52,908 bases of DNA from Runella defluvii (lineage in GTDB: Bacteria; Bacteroidota; Bacteroidia; Cytophagales; Spirosomataceae). The DNA lies in NCBI RefSeq assembly GCF_014195535.1, contig NZ_JACIBY010000026.1, forward strand, positions 1 to 52,908, in the 5' to 3' direction. How positions within the stretch are numbered: the stretch's first letter is position 1; each line of letters begins with the position of its first letter. The notes under the pieces are model-generated. The model made no database searches. It was not told where the DNA came from and saw nothing but the letters and a program-made list of their open reading frames with translations. Positions 33,801 to 42,477 of this stretch are shown here, piece by piece. Both the position numbers and the translations under genes were made by a program.

Positions 33801-33939
33801 CCAAGCCCGAACGAATGGTGATTTTGGGGTCTTCGCGGCGGGGCATGTTCAACAATGACTGGATCCCGACGGCAAACAACATCAACAAAACCGACAATGT
33901 TATTTGCTTGTATTTCAACGATGCTTGAATGATATTCAT
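30883..33939 (-). CDS. RND-family efflux permease (AcrB/CusA superfamily)
   Basis: A 1018-residue inner-membrane proton-driven pump component, complete, with twelve transmembrane segments and two large periplasmic loops. LVLGMVVDDAIVIADNYVE in TM4 contains the D-D proton-relay pair. PRREDPKI near the start and GLIALSGIVVRNAIILVDYTN near the end are conserved family motifs. The N-terminus NIIQASLKYKQITLS resembles the short leader of HAE1-type pumps that export hydrophobic drugs, bile salts or metabolites rather than metal exporters, which have Met/His-rich sites not seen here. It is encoded between the adaptor (6-base gap) and TolC genes, so a full tripartite pump is present. Confidence 0.92.
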   Translation of the reverse strand: MNIIQASLKYKQITLSVLLMLFAVGIQSLLNMPRREDPKITIRSGLVIAYFPGANSAQVEDQVTKKLEQYLFQYEEVNKAKTYSTTKDGVVVINVELTERVKQPDIFWSKLRNQLLVAKQLDLPEGVRGPLVNSDFGDTEAMVIALESPTASPTELKEYAQKLEDYLRAIPATSKVKRIGEQKEEIVVSSSSEKMSQYGVSLQQVVKVLQSQNAINPTGDIKTDNSKTPLYTNGYFTTENDLANQIVGTSQSGSLVKLGDVATLKRDYTEPQSLITVNGKQAILLTVQMQEGNNIVKFGEAIDQKIELAKQVIPSNVTVTTIVNQPHLVQENISHFIKEFFLAIVSVIIVVILLLPFRIAAVAATAIPVTVAVTFALMHALGIELHQVSLAALILVLGMVVDDAIVIADNYVELLDEGIDRWTAAWRSANDLVVPVLVATVTIIASFMPMVLLNGSIGEFIFALPITVAIALLSSFVVAMLLTPLLCYVFIKKGLHQHEENAPAKRKSLLDYMQDGYNRLLDVCVKFPKTTIAVSFLSIALAGVLFAKGVRQLFFPAAERNQFVIELWMPTGTKLDKTNQAILKAEALIKNDKRVTTYATFTGTAAPRFYYNFSPEFPTTNYAQILVNTTTDKTAEELTEELRQKVDTTIPEGTTFVKLMQQGSPLKAPVEVRIVGDDMGRLKEIGGQVEAILKQANGSKYVRKDFAEDYYGIGINLKPEASRLGFTTTSVSQTVYTGFSGAAISTMYEGNNPVSIVFRLDDIKRQNTDDLQKVYLKSPITGVNVPLRQIADIVPQWQTGKIMHRNGVRTLTIQSEVVENVLPAELLKQVQPEIAKIALPNGYHIEYGGEQGNKVETLSQMVTALAVSLVAIFFILLFQFKNLKETTIVMLTIPLSLFGAILGLYVTGNNFSFTAFVGLIALSGIVVRNAIILVDYTNELRKHGMDIRTAAIESGKRRLRPIFLTAMAAAIGVLPMIISKSPMWAPLASVLAFGVVWSMIMALLTVPILYIGWIKEKN

Positions 33940-33945
33940 GGCTGT

Positions 33946-34986
33946 CTATTGGTTGATTGAAACCACGGTTCCGTCCGTAATTTTTGTTTGTCCTGCTACC
34001 ACCACACGCTCGCCAGCTTGCACGCCTTTGGTGATTTCAATTTTGTTTTCTATCATTTTACCAATGCCTACTTCGCGCTTAAACGCCTTGTTTTGAGCTT
34101 TATCCACGACATAGACGTAGGTTTGGTTGTTCAAATCATGGATGATACATTCGGCAGGAAGTAGTAATGCCTGCGAGCTGGCATCGACCTTGATTTTTGC
34201 TTCGGCAATCATCCCAGGGCGAATTTGGGAGGCGGGATTGGCCACCTCAATCTTGATGGTAAACGCACGAGTTGTAGCGTCGGCGGCAGAACCAACCTCA
34301 ATCACTCGCCCCATAAATGTTTTTTCCAGCGCCGAAACGGTAATTTCGGCGCGTTGTCCAATTTTGATGTAATGAAGTTCACCCTCAGGAATATACGCCA
34401 ACACCTTTACTTTACTAATGTCCGATACGACAAAGGCTGGAATACCGACACCCACAATTTCGCCCGTCTCGGTAAGTTTTTTCAACATCACTCCCCCAAT
34501 CGGCGAATACAGCTTGGTGTCACTTTCGTTTTTGGCGTGAAGTTGCTGCTGAAGTTTGGCTTGTTGCAAAGAGAAATTCACCTTTGAAAAATCACTGTCT
34601 GTGACACTTCCTTTGTCGTGCAAGGTTTTCAGACGCGAAAATTCGTCCGAAACGGCATTGACCTGAACATCCGACAATTCTTTGGCGATGTGGTAGTTGG
34701 TAGGCTCCAAACTTGCTACCAACTGGCCTTTTCTGACCATTTGGCCTTCTTTGGCCGAAATAAAATTTACTTTACCCGCCACCAAAAAGGCTAGCTTCAC
34801 GGTGGTATTTCCTTCGATATTACCACTGACCGACACATCGTTTTTCACGGTCGTGGTCTGCACTTCTTCTATGCTAACGGGAATGACGGCTTCGGCCGTT
34901 TTTTCAACCGATTTTTCAGGTTTTGAATTACAACCTACCAGCAATGCAACTAAGGCTGGTGCGGCAAAAATGACTGTCTTTTTCAT
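33946..34986 (-). CDS. RND efflux periplasmic adaptor (membrane-fusion lipoprotein)
   Basis: A 346-residue adaptor with a lipoprotein leader (VALLVGCNSKPEK; lipid-modified Cys about residue 19), so it is anchored to the inner-membrane outer face. Barrel-sandwich and alpha-hairpin pieces are visible: GNTTVKLAFLVAGKVNFISA, then EGQMVRKGQLVASLEP, the hairpin SKVNFSLQQAKLQQQLH, and KVDASSQALLLPAECIIHDL in the beta barrel. It is the first gene of the pump operon, followed by the permease after 6 bases. Regulation is not evident, but a Crp/Fnr-like gene lies 115 bases upstream on the same strand. Confidence 0.9.
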   Translation of the reverse strand: MKKTVIFAAPALVALLVGCNSKPEKSVEKTAEAVIPVSIEEVQTTTVKNDVSVSGNIEGNTTVKLAFLVAGKVNFISAKEGQMVRKGQLVASLEPTNYHIAKELSDVQVNAVSDEFSRLKTLHDKGSVTDSDFSKVNFSLQQAKLQQQLHAKNESDTKLYSPIGGVMLKKLTETGEIVGVGIPAFVVSDISKVKVLAYIPEGELHYIKIGQRAEITVSALEKTFMGRVIEVGSAADATTRAFTIKIEVANPASQIRPGMIAEAKIKVDASSQALLLPAECIIHDLNNQTYVYVVDKAQNKAFKREVGIGKMIENKIEITKGVQAGERVVVAGQTKITDGTVVSINQ

Positions 34987-35100
34987 GGGGATTGCGTACC
35001 TTTTGTTTTGATGCTACAAAGGTCGCGGGTATTTTTCCCCCAATTTTTAAGATAGATTAAAAAATGAACTGATTTTCATTTTTTAATCAACCACCCCATT

Positions 35101-35664
35101 TTAAGCAATTTGCCCACGAATTACGCTGAGGGTTTGTTGGGTAATGCCCAAATACGACGCCACGTGCCCAAGCGGCGCCCGAAGAAGAATGTTGGGATAC
35201 TCGGCAATCATGCGCTCGTAGCGTTCTTTGGCCGAATGAAACTTCAAGAAGTAATTGGTATCGGCTAGTTTTTTGATAACACCATACAAAATGAGTTTTT
35301 CTAAATGACTCACCTCAGGTAGCTTGTTGCTCAGCTCCGTAAAGTCACGAAAATTGAACGAAGTAACCGTAGTTGGCTCTAAGGTATCGCAGCCGTACGC
35401 AGAGGATTGTTGGTAAAAAATACTTTCCACTGACATCAACACGGAATCTTCGGCAAAGAAACCGTGGGTGATTTCTTTGCCATCTTTTTCGTAAAACATC
35501 CGCAAAAGTCCTGATTCGATAAAATAGACGCGTTGGGGAGAATCGCCTTCGGCAAATAAAACCTGGCCTTTGGGGTAGGTCTTGGTTTTGGAATGATGCT
35601 GTACCCAATCGACGAGCGAATCTGAGTAAATACCGTGCTGTTTGAGGTACGACAATATGTCCAT
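35101..35664 (-). CDS. Crp/Fnr-family regulator (second)
   Basis: A 187-residue Crp-like protein: cyclic-nucleotide-binding barrel (KTYPKGQVLFAEGDSPQRVYFIESGLLRMFY) and a short winged HTH (PLGHVASYLGITQQTLSVIR). The canonical cAMP-contact residues are not obvious, as is usual for this Bacteroidota group. Start ATG 35664 (MDILSYLKQHG) was chosen; codons further upstream overlap the receptor gene's 3' end. It sits between the TonB-like receptor gene (49-base gap) and the efflux operon (114-base gap), all on the minus strand. It may regulate the pump or be co-transcribed with the receptor. Confidence 0.85.
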   Translation of the reverse strand: MDILSYLKQHGIYSDSLVDWVQHHSKTKTYPKGQVLFAEGDSPQRVYFIESGLLRMFYEKDGKEITHGFFAEDSVLMSVESIFYQQSSAYGCDTLEPTTVTSFNFRDFTELSNKLPEVSHLEKLILYGVIKKLADTNYFLKFHSAKERYERMIAEYPNILLRAPLGHVASYLGITQQTLSVIRGQIA

Positions 35665-35713
35665 CGAAATTTGCTTCTTGAGTTTGAGGGGTAAAGTAAT
35701 AAAAAATCCGTTT

Positions 35714-38176
35714 TTAAAACTCTCGCTCCCCAAATTCGCTCGATGGTAACTTGGCTTTACGGTCGGTTTTGTTGAAGCTATACGAAAGGTTTAGCAAGAA
35801 AATATTGGTTTCTTGGATGTAGTTGGTAGTCGTATAAAAATTGGCACCCCAAGTCGAGATCCGTTGTTCATTTACTTTCATTTTTCCAAAGGACGTATTT
35901 TGCCAAAGCAGCGAAACGCTCATTTTGTTGTTCATCAATGATTTCTTTATCGAAAAATTGGGTTGATAAAAACGCGAATCTTCTCCCTGCGCCGTATTTC
36001 TAGCTGATAAATACGAGAGGTTAAACTGCGTGCTCAACGTTGGCGTAAATTGGTAATTGAGGTTAGTATTGATGGAATAGACCCAACCTTGACTATTGAC
36101 TACCACCGAGTTATCAAACAATACCCCTTTAATTCTTAGATTATAAACGTTGCCTCCCACAAAGATTTTCAGCTTCTTGGCGGGCGAAATTGTCACCCCG
36201 ATTTCTGAACCCATCAAGCGCGCTTTGCCTGCATTGGTATAAATTCGATTCAAAATCGTGTCATTATATACACTGTTGACGCGGTTGACAATGTTGGTAA
36301 TTTGTTGGCGATACACGTTCCAGTACAACGATACCTTTTTATAATCTTTGGTGAGCCCAAGCTCATAAATCCCTACAAACTCAGGACGAATATTAGGGTC
36401 GCCCTGTTCGAGGGTTTCGCTGTGTTCGCGTTCAGGATAAGGATTCAGCTCATTGTTGGTCGAGCGTTGCACGCGGCGACTGTAAGCGGCTTTGAGGCGA
36501 AGGTCTTTTCCCATATCGTACAGCAAATTGGCCGAAGGGAACAAATTTGACAATTTCAATTCATTCGGCTTTCCTCCTCGGTCATCCGTAAATTCCCGCA
36601 AAGCGTTCTCATACCTCAGTCCCGACGAAAATTCCAGCTTTTTGTACTTGCCCGCGTACTGCGTATAAAGACCATGTATTCGGTTATAAATAGCAACGTT
36701 GGCCGTAAAAGCAGGGTTAACCACCAACGGCTGATTGTTTCCATTTTTCTCAGAATACACAAACACGCCCTCTTGGTTTTGTTGACGATATTGGTAACCT
36801 ATTGAGAGTTTCCCAATGCCTAGTTGCTTTTCGTAATCGGCTTTGAGGCGGAGGGCGCGGAGCGGATTCGAGCCCGTATTGAGGGTGTATTGAAGGGTAT
36901 CTCTGAGGTTATTGATGTTGATATTGCTATTTTTGGTAAAGCCATCAATCATCGCATCTTCGTACAAACCCGAAACGCTCAAGGCGGAGGAGTTTTTGAA
37001 TTTGTGGGTATAATCGAGGTTTACGACCTTAAACTCTCCCGATTTGAGCACCAAATTGGGGTTATAATACTGCGCTCTCCCCACCATTTGGCTGGTAAGA
37101 ATATTTCTTTTAGTATTGTTTCGGTAATAAATATCTGCCGTTCGGTACTGGTCGCGGCCACCCACATATACGCCCGCCGAAAGTTCATCCGATTTTGAAA
37201 TGGTATAAATGGCGGAAGCCCGCAGGCCATAGTTTTCGCGTTTTAGGCTTCGCTCTCCGTCGCTCGGGAACTGGGTCAGTACATTAGTAATAATGGTATA
37301 AACATCTCCTACGCGTTGTCCTGCAATGTCGTTTTTGAGGTAATTGCCCGAAACCGTCACGTCCCACTTTCCTTTGCGGTAATTGAGCGTCGCATCGGCC
37401 CCATAGCGGCGGGGTTCAGTGGCGTTTTCGTAGGCTTTCAGACGAGGCAAGCCGTATTGGAGATTGGTGGTTAGCGACAACCCGTCGTTAGTACCCGTTT
37501 TGGTGATGATATTAATAATTCCCGCTTTGCCATCGGCGTCGTATTTGGCCGAAGGTGCAGTAATCATTTCTATTTTTTCAATGGTATTGGCGGGAATTTG
37601 CGACAAAATTGTGGCGGCATCAATTTGCGAAGGTTTGCCATTGACCAAAATCAAAAAACCTTTTGACCCTCTGACCAAAATTTCCCCTTCGGCATTGACC
37701 ATCACCGACGGGATATTTTTTAGCACATCGGTGGCCGTCCCGCCCCTTGCTACTTCAAACTGTTCGGCCTTAAATACTTGTTTTTCGAGGGTTGCTACAA
37801 CGTTGGGTTTGATTCCAGTCACCGTTACCACGTCTAATTGTTGGCTCGTTGGAGTGAGGGAGATCGACCCCAAATCTAGGCGTTGACTGGCTTTGTCATA
37901 ACTCACTTCGATGTACTTGGTTTTGTAGCCAACGTACTCGACTTTGATGACGTACTTATCGTCTTTTAGACCCACAAACTGAAACGACCCTTTGTCGTCG
38001 GCCACCTCACCTTTGACCATGCTACCCTGCGATTTGGACTCCAACCGAATGGTGGCGAACGACAATGGCTCGGCTGTCAGCGAATCAACAAGTTTACCTT
38101 TGATAAAACTGCCCGACTGTGAATAGCTCGTCAAAGCCAGTAGAACTAACAATGGAATAAAAATCAACTTTTTCAT
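35714..38176 (-). CDS. TonB-dependent-receptor-like outer-membrane beta-barrel protein
   Basis: An 820-residue outer-membrane protein with a signal peptide (LIFIPLLVLLALTSYSQ). The domains are a carboxypeptidase-regulatory-like domain (FIKGKLVDSLTAEPLSFATI, about 25-110), a plug (VARGGTATDVLKNIPSVMV and VRGSKGFLILVNGKPSQ), and a large OMP_b-brl_3-type beta barrel to the C-terminus. It resembles the SusC-distant outer-membrane receptors common in Bacteroidota. The ligand cannot be told. It is the first gene on a minus-strand series leading to the Crp regulator. The C-terminal strand ends LPSSEFGEREF; an aromatic final residue is typical for Bam-inserted barrels. Confidence 0.85.
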   Translation of the reverse strand: MKKLIFIPLLVLLALTSYSQSGSFIKGKLVDSLTAEPLSFATIRLESKSQGSMVKGEVADDKGSFQFVGLKDDKYVIKVEYVGYKTKYIEVSYDKASQRLDLGSISLTPTSQQLDVVTVTGIKPNVVATLEKQVFKAEQFEVARGGTATDVLKNIPSVMVNAEGEILVRGSKGFLILVNGKPSQIDAATILSQIPANTIEKIEMITAPSAKYDADGKAGIINIITKTGTNDGLSLTTNLQYGLPRLKAYENATEPRRYGADATLNYRKGKWDVTVSGNYLKNDIAGQRVGDVYTIITNVLTQFPSDGERSLKRENYGLRASAIYTISKSDELSAGVYVGGRDQYRTADIYYRNNTKRNILTSQMVGRAQYYNPNLVLKSGEFKVVNLDYTHKFKNSSALSVSGLYEDAMIDGFTKNSNININNLRDTLQYTLNTGSNPLRALRLKADYEKQLGIGKLSIGYQYRQQNQEGVFVYSEKNGNNQPLVVNPAFTANVAIYNRIHGLYTQYAGKYKKLEFSSGLRYENALREFTDDRGGKPNELKLSNLFPSANLLYDMGKDLRLKAAYSRRVQRSTNNELNPYPEREHSETLEQGDPNIRPEFVGIYELGLTKDYKKVSLYWNVYRQQITNIVNRVNSVYNDTILNRIYTNAGKARLMGSEIGVTISPAKKLKIFVGGNVYNLRIKGVLFDNSVVVNSQGWVYSINTNLNYQFTPTLSTQFNLSYLSARNTAQGEDSRFYQPNFSIKKSLMNNKMSVSLLWQNTSFGKMKVNEQRISTWGANFYTTTNYIQETNIFLLNLSYSFNKTDRKAKLPSSEFGEREF

Positions 38177-38348
38177 AGAATGGGGTAAATTCAACTTCTC
38201 ATTACAAAAGTGTAAACTTCCCCCAAGCTACTTTGGTTTCCAGTGGGCGAGACGTTTACCTCACCTCCAACACCACAGACCCCAGCAACCCCGAGGTTTA
38301 TTGTTATTTTTTATTTAACTTGCTGTAACGCTCCTCAACCCTTTCGCC

Positions 38349-40016
38349 ATGCGGTTTTTCATTTTTTGGTTTGGTTTCTGTGCTTCCGTGTCGTTGTTTG
38401 CTCAACAGCGTTTTGTGTATCGTTCTTCCGAGGAACTGCAAAACGTAGAACCCTTTACCTATTTTTTAATTGATTCTTCTAAAACATTGACGTTTAATCA
38501 ATTACGTCAACTACCCGACAAAGCATTTACCCAAAACACGAAAAGTTTTCTCAATTTTGGCAATACCGAATACCCCATTTGGCTTCGCGTAGATGTTGAA
38601 AACTCGTCGAATGAAGCGTTATTTTTGACGCAAGAATTGCACGACGTGCGATTGCTGGATGTGTATGTATTTGACAAAAACGATTCGCTAAGAACCTGGC
38701 AAACAGGCGCTATGCGGCCTTTTGGAACGCACTTTTTGAAACGCAGCAATACTGTTTTTGACATCGGGAAAGCACCCAAAAGAGTCTATTTACGCATCCA
38801 AAACACCAGCGTGTATGTACCCCTAAAAATGGGTACGATTCAGGCCGTTTCTAATTATTTACACAAATATGACTTGCTTTATGGGGCTATTTACGGCGTT
38901 TTGTTGGCGTTGATGTTCTACAATTTGTTTGTGTTTTTGGTCGTTCGCGATCGCGTATTCCTCTATTATTTCTTCTATATCCTAACCTCGGGTTACATCA
39001 TTTTTAAAGCCGACAACCACCACCACGAATTTATTTTTAAGCAAATCCCTAATTTTAGTTCTGACATCAATTCTTCTTCCGTCATCACTCTATTTTTTAT
39101 CATTCTCTTTGCCAATGCTTACTTGCGAATGAAGGAACTGACCCCCAAATTCTTTTGGACGTTGGTGGTTTTGTGGTGTATTGGGCTAGTTTTGCTGCCT
39201 TTTGAATGGCTTCCTTACCGTGGCTGGGTCAATGACGTGTTTCAGTTGTTGGTGATTTCCATCATGTTGGTGCTTTTGGGAGCCAGTATTTACATTCATT
39301 TTCTGGGCTTCAAACACGCGCGGTACTTCGTACTGGCCTTTGGTTTTTACATTTATGGGGTCGTCAATGTGTTGTTGGGTTTTATGGGAATTGTGTCGAT
39401 GAACAATTTACGTTCGGCGTATATCTACCAAATTTGTTCAGTGTTGGAGGCCATTTTCTTTGCTTTTGCGGTGGCCTACCGTTTCAACACTTACCGAAAA
39501 GAAGCCAAAGATGCGCAGGAAATTGCGTTGAAACGCTCGCAAGAACACGAAGCGTTACTGCAAAAAAACAGTCAGTTGCTGGCCGAAAAATTACAAATGG
39601 AACAAAGCCTTCAATCGGCATCGAATCACAAAGATTTTGACCAGTTGCTTCAACAAATCAAATCGGATAGCCAACCGATTAAGAAAATTTCAATACCGAC
39701 CGTAGAAGGGGTGATTCTGTTTCCCGAACAGGACATCAACCGCTTAGAAGCAATGGGAAGTTATTGCACAATTTACTTGACCGACCACAAAAAAATCACT
39801 ACCTCCAAACCCATGGCGCACTTTGAGCAGATGATTGACGAACGGCAGTTTATGCGCATTCATAAGTCGCACATCGTTAATCTCGACAACGTAACGCGCT
39901 ACATTCGGGGTGAAGGTGGGTCGGTAGAAATGAAAGATAAGTCGGTAGTACCCGTGTCGCGACGAATGAAAAACGAACTTTTGCAACGGTTGGCGATTGA
40001 AACACCCGCCGTTTAG
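38349..40016 (+). CDS. 7TMR-DISM receptor fused to LytTR DNA-binding domain
   Basis: A 555-residue membrane-bound transcription regulator. It has a signal peptide (FGFCASVSLFAQ), then a periplasmic 7TMR-DISMED2 beta domain (FLNFGNTEYPIWLRVDVENSS; KRVYLRIQNTSVYVPLKMG), seven transmembrane helices (about 170-400) ending RFNTYRKEAKDAQEIALKRS, a coiled coil, and a C-terminal LytTR domain (residues about 450-550; FMRIHKSHIVNLDNVTRYIRG). It combines sensor and regulator in one protein without a histidine kinase. It is divergent from the TonB-like receptor gene with a 170-base gap, so control of that receptor is a reasonable guess. The signal is probably a carbohydrate-like periplasmic ligand by analogy with DISM domains. 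Confidence 0.85.
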   Translation: MRFFIFWFGFCASVSLFAQQRFVYRSSEELQNVEPFTYFLIDSSKTLTFNQLRQLPDKAFTQNTKSFLNFGNTEYPIWLRVDVENSSNEALFLTQELHDVRLLDVYVFDKNDSLRTWQTGAMRPFGTHFLKRSNTVFDIGKAPKRVYLRIQNTSVYVPLKMGTIQAVSNYLHKYDLLYGAIYGVLLALMFYNLFVFLVVRDRVFLYYFFYILTSGYIIFKADNHHHEFIFKQIPNFSSDINSSSVITLFFIILFANAYLRMKELTPKFFWTLVVLWCIGLVLLPFEWLPYRGWVNDVFQLLVISIMLVLLGASIYIHFLGFKHARYFVLAFGFYIYGVVNVLLGFMGIVSMNNLRSAYIYQICSVLEAIFFAFAVAYRFNTYRKEAKDAQEIALKRSQEHEALLQKNSQLLAEKLQMEQSLQSASNHKDFDQLLQQIKSDSQPIKKISIPTVEGVILFPEQDINRLEAMGSYCTIYLTDHKKITTSKPMAHFEQMIDERQFMRIHKSHIVNLDNVTRYIRGEGGSVEMKDKSVVPVSRRMKNELLQRLAIETPAV

Positions 40017-40070
40017 AAATTAGATGCCGCCGTTCAGAAAGTAGAATTGTTTTGAGGGTAGTAAAGCCAC

Positions 40071-40078
40071 TACTTTTG
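40071..40078 (+). promoter_or_regulatory. -7 element for the small membrane protein gene
   Basis: TACTTTTG at 40071-40078 matches TAnnTTTG. A TTTG at 40051-40054 leaves a 16-base spacer, one short of the usual range; an ATTG at 40046-40049 leaves 21. Confidence 0.45.
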
Positions 40079-40117
40079 GAGTGAAGAAATAAAAAAGCAC
40101 TCTTAAACCTCAAAATT

Positions 40118-40480
40118 ATGTCAAAATCGGCCAAAACCGTCTATTTTTTCAGTTTTTACCTTTTCTTGGTAGGGCTTGAACTTACCTTTATCCCAAACTT
40201 TTTCACCAAAACGGCGCAACTACCCGAAGCCCACGAACCCTACATTCGGGTGGTGGGGATTTTGGCCCTTATCCTCGGCGTTTATTATTATCAGTCGGCC
40301 AAAAATGAGCTTACTCCTTTCCTCAAAACCACGATTATCGGTCGGCTGATTTACTTTTTGGGAGCCGTTGGATTGGTCGTTACGCAAATCGCTCCTCCCC
40401 TTTTTATCGCCTTCGGTGTGCTTGATTTGCTGGGCGCTGTCTGGACGTGGCAAACACTGAAAAGCGAAGGCAAAATGTAA
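40118..40480 (+). CDS. small four-helix inner-membrane protein, unknown function
   Basis: A 120-residue protein with four hydrophobic stretches: VYFFSFYLFLVGLELTFI, VVGILALILGVYYYQ, IIGRLIYFLGAVGLVVT and LFIAFGVLDLLGAVWTW. It resembles small uncharacterised Bacteroidota membrane proteins near regulators, but no family could be named with confidence. The start ATG 40118 lies 40 bases after a Bacteroidota -7 element. Another small gene follows 58 bases later on the same strand. Confidence 0.6.
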   Translation: MSKSAKTVYFFSFYLFLVGLELTFIPNFFTKTAQLPEAHEPYIRVVGILALILGVYYYQSAKNELTPFLKTTIIGRLIYFLGAVGLVVTQIAPPLFIAFGVLDLLGAVWTWQTLKSEGKM

Positions 40481-40538
40481 GTGCACCTCTTTCTTCTACA
40501 AATACCCATTCACTAACTGTGCCTACGCACGTATTCCC

Positions 40539-40964
40539 ATGAAAAAGCTCCTTTGTTTCTTATTTTTTGCCGTTGCGTTGACAACTTCCGTTTCGGCCCA
40601 AACTCCCATTGCGACCTTGTTTGAGAACATGAAAAAAGAGTTTGAAGCAAATCCTTCTAAAGCCATTCAAGACCAAGCGATAGAAGACTATGTGCTTGTT
40701 TCGGGCACGGGCTACATTGCCAACAAACAACAGATTGTCAATTTGTTCAAAAACGTCAGTAAAGTAGAGGCACGCTTTCAAGACCTGAAACTCCGCCAAT
40801 TTGGCAACCTCGTCATTGCCACTGGTCGCGAGTTTTCCGTTCGGCACTATTCCAACGGCACTCCCGACTTATCCACTGATTATTTGGTCACTTATGTGTA
40901 TGAAATCAAAGACGGCAAACTCACTTACGTAAGCGGACAACATACAGTACCCGCAGCTAAATGA
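40539..40964 (+). CDS. secreted SnoaL/NTF2-like (DUF4440-type) protein
   Basis: A 141-residue protein with a signal peptide (LLCFLFFAVALTTSVSAQ) and an NTF2-like cone fold pattern: the helix EANPSKAIQDQAIEDYVLVSG, then TGYIANKQQIVNLFKNV and the paired strands NLVIATGREFSVRHY and STDYLVTYVYEIKDGKLTYVSG. NTF2-like secreted proteins bind small molecules or act as mild isomerases; the role is unknown. It may share a transcript with the preceding membrane protein. A hairpin-like GGTCTGAC...GTCTGACC run follows the stop and may end the transcript. Confidence 0.7.
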   Translation: MKKLLCFLFFAVALTTSVSAQTPIATLFENMKKEFEANPSKAIQDQAIEDYVLVSGTGYIANKQQIVNLFKNVSKVEARFQDLKLRQFGNLVIATGREFSVRHYSNGTPDLSTDYLVTYVYEIKDGKLTYVSGQHTVPAAK

Positions 40965-41176
40965 TTTCCGCTTACGCACATAACGCGTGAGGTCTGGTCT
41001 GACTATCGTCTGACCTGTGTTATTTTAAAATTAAGCCCCATCGGGGCGACCGACACTCGAAGACTTCTTTCTCCGAGCACTGGCCGCCCCAATTGGGCTT
41101 GGTGGAGGGGTTTGTTTACTTTTTCTACAAAGGTTTCGCCTCTCCGAGGCTGTTTTTTAATGCGTTTAACCTTTGT
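40965..41176. repeat. hairpin-rich gap between convergent genes
   Basis: GCCCC-ATC-GGGGC (41035-41047) and GCCTCTCCGAGGC preceded by CTACAAAGGTTTC (41125-41150) lie here. The second is an inverted copy of the GCTTCGGAGAAGC plus GCAACCTTTGTAG family found near 9.6 and 44.2 kb. No gene was seen. Because the flanking genes converge, these hairpins could end transcription from both sides. Confidence 0.7.
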
Positions 41177-42346
41177 CTAAAACACATAAGAAAGCGTAAA
41201 ACTTGGCGATAGGCGGCTCGATAAATTTGCGCCCAACGTTTTTGCAGGGTCTCGGTATTGAAAACCTATACTTGCTAACTGTGTTTCCACCAAAAAATGA
41301 TTACTAACAATATATGCCAATCCAAGACTTGAACGCACCTGATATACGTTATCATGTGAGCTACTGGTATAGACACTACTCGTCTGCAGATTAATATTAG
41401 TGCGAATATAATCCAAGGATGTTTCCCAATAAGGAGTAAAGCGGCTCGAAGCCAAATACCTTTTCACAAACAATGACCCTGTAATTGTCTCTCGTTTCTG
41501 GGTACTTTTTTCTGGATTTGAATATTCTTCTTTATCTGTGAAAGAGCTATAGTTGCTCCGAACCCCTACCAATGTCCGATTACTGACGAATCTGCCTACA
41601 CTCAGTCCCGCTTCAAACGTCTTTTCATTGTTTGATTTAAGATAGTTCGAAGAACTTCCTCTGTTGTCTGACTGCAAAGTTTGAAATCCAATGTTTGTTC
41701 CCAACATCCAACGCCCTTTTTGGAGTGTTGAAAATTTTGTATCCTCAGCACGATAAGAAGTAGGTTTAATCCAATATAACAATCCCGCAGAAACACCATA
41801 AATTTCGATTGGAAACGTGTTAGAACCCGTAGCTGCCTGAATAGCCCAATGTTTATCAAAAAAATACACGACGCCCGCCTTAAACAAAGGAGCGATGTTG
41901 ATTCTAGATAAATTAGAAGCCGAAATTAACACCCCATCGCTTTTTGTTTCTGAATCACTAAAACCTGCCGAAATTGTCAGCCCTGCCCCTACAAAGCCTC
42001 GCCAACGATCTTTCCCAAAATAATAGGCGCCTGATGTCCCCACTCCCAAGTCGGTCATACCACCACGTGAGCGATAGTTGGCTCGTGATGATTCTGACAA
42101 GGAGCTATTAAACCGCTCACTGACATTGACTTCCCACAAGATATTATCTTTGACAAACTTTCCATACGACAGCCCAGATTCCAACGAAAATGTCCTCCAT
42201 TTTCCAGTGTATCCGCCCGATTGGGATTGGAGGGCTGATTGAACCCGCGTTGACAGATTACCTGTGATAAACGAATTTCCTTTTTCGGTTTGACCGCACA
42301 CACTGAGGGCAGAGAAAGTGAGTAAAAATACGTAAGCGTTTTTCAT
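41177..42346 (-). CDS. outer-membrane beta-barrel protein, unknown function
   Basis: A 389-residue secreted protein with a signal peptide (AYVFLLTFSALSVCGQ) and a long alternating-hydrophobic pattern rich in Ser, Gly, Tyr and Phe that predicts an outer-membrane beta barrel (for example RFTPYWETSLDYIRTNI, KFVKDNILWEVNVSERF). It ends in a typical barrel strand, SPSFTLSYVF, with a terminal Phe. The sequence shows an internal duplication: two halves with TGKWRTFSLESGLSYGKFV and RSNNEKTFEAGLSVGRFV. No plug domain is present, so it is not TonB-dependent. Function cannot be stated. It is monocistronic and divergent from the glycosidase-like gene. Confidence 0.65.
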   Translation of the reverse strand: MKNAYVFLLTFSALSVCGQTEKGNSFITGNLSTRVQSALQSQSGGYTGKWRTFSLESGLSYGKFVKDNILWEVNVSERFNSSLSESSRANYRSRGGMTDLGVGTSGAYYFGKDRWRGFVGAGLTISAGFSDSETKSDGVLISASNLSRINIAPLFKAGVVYFFDKHWAIQAATGSNTFPIEIYGVSAGLLYWIKPTSYRAEDTKFSTLQKGRWMLGTNIGFQTLQSDNRGSSSNYLKSNNEKTFEAGLSVGRFVSNRTLVGVRSNYSSFTDKEEYSNPEKSTQKRETITGSLFVKRYLASSRFTPYWETSLDYIRTNINLQTSSVYTSSSHDNVYQVRSSLGLAYIVSNHFLVETQLASIGFQYRDPAKTLGANLSSRLSPSFTLSYVF

Positions 42347-42477
42347 GACATTGTTTTTTTGAGTGAATAACTATACTCAAAACGCCGATTTCACTACTTT
42401 ATTGGGGAAACTACTTCCTAAATAATGTTAAATTTCGTCGGTTGTCTGCTTTTGTCATTATTCCTAACACCTCCTCC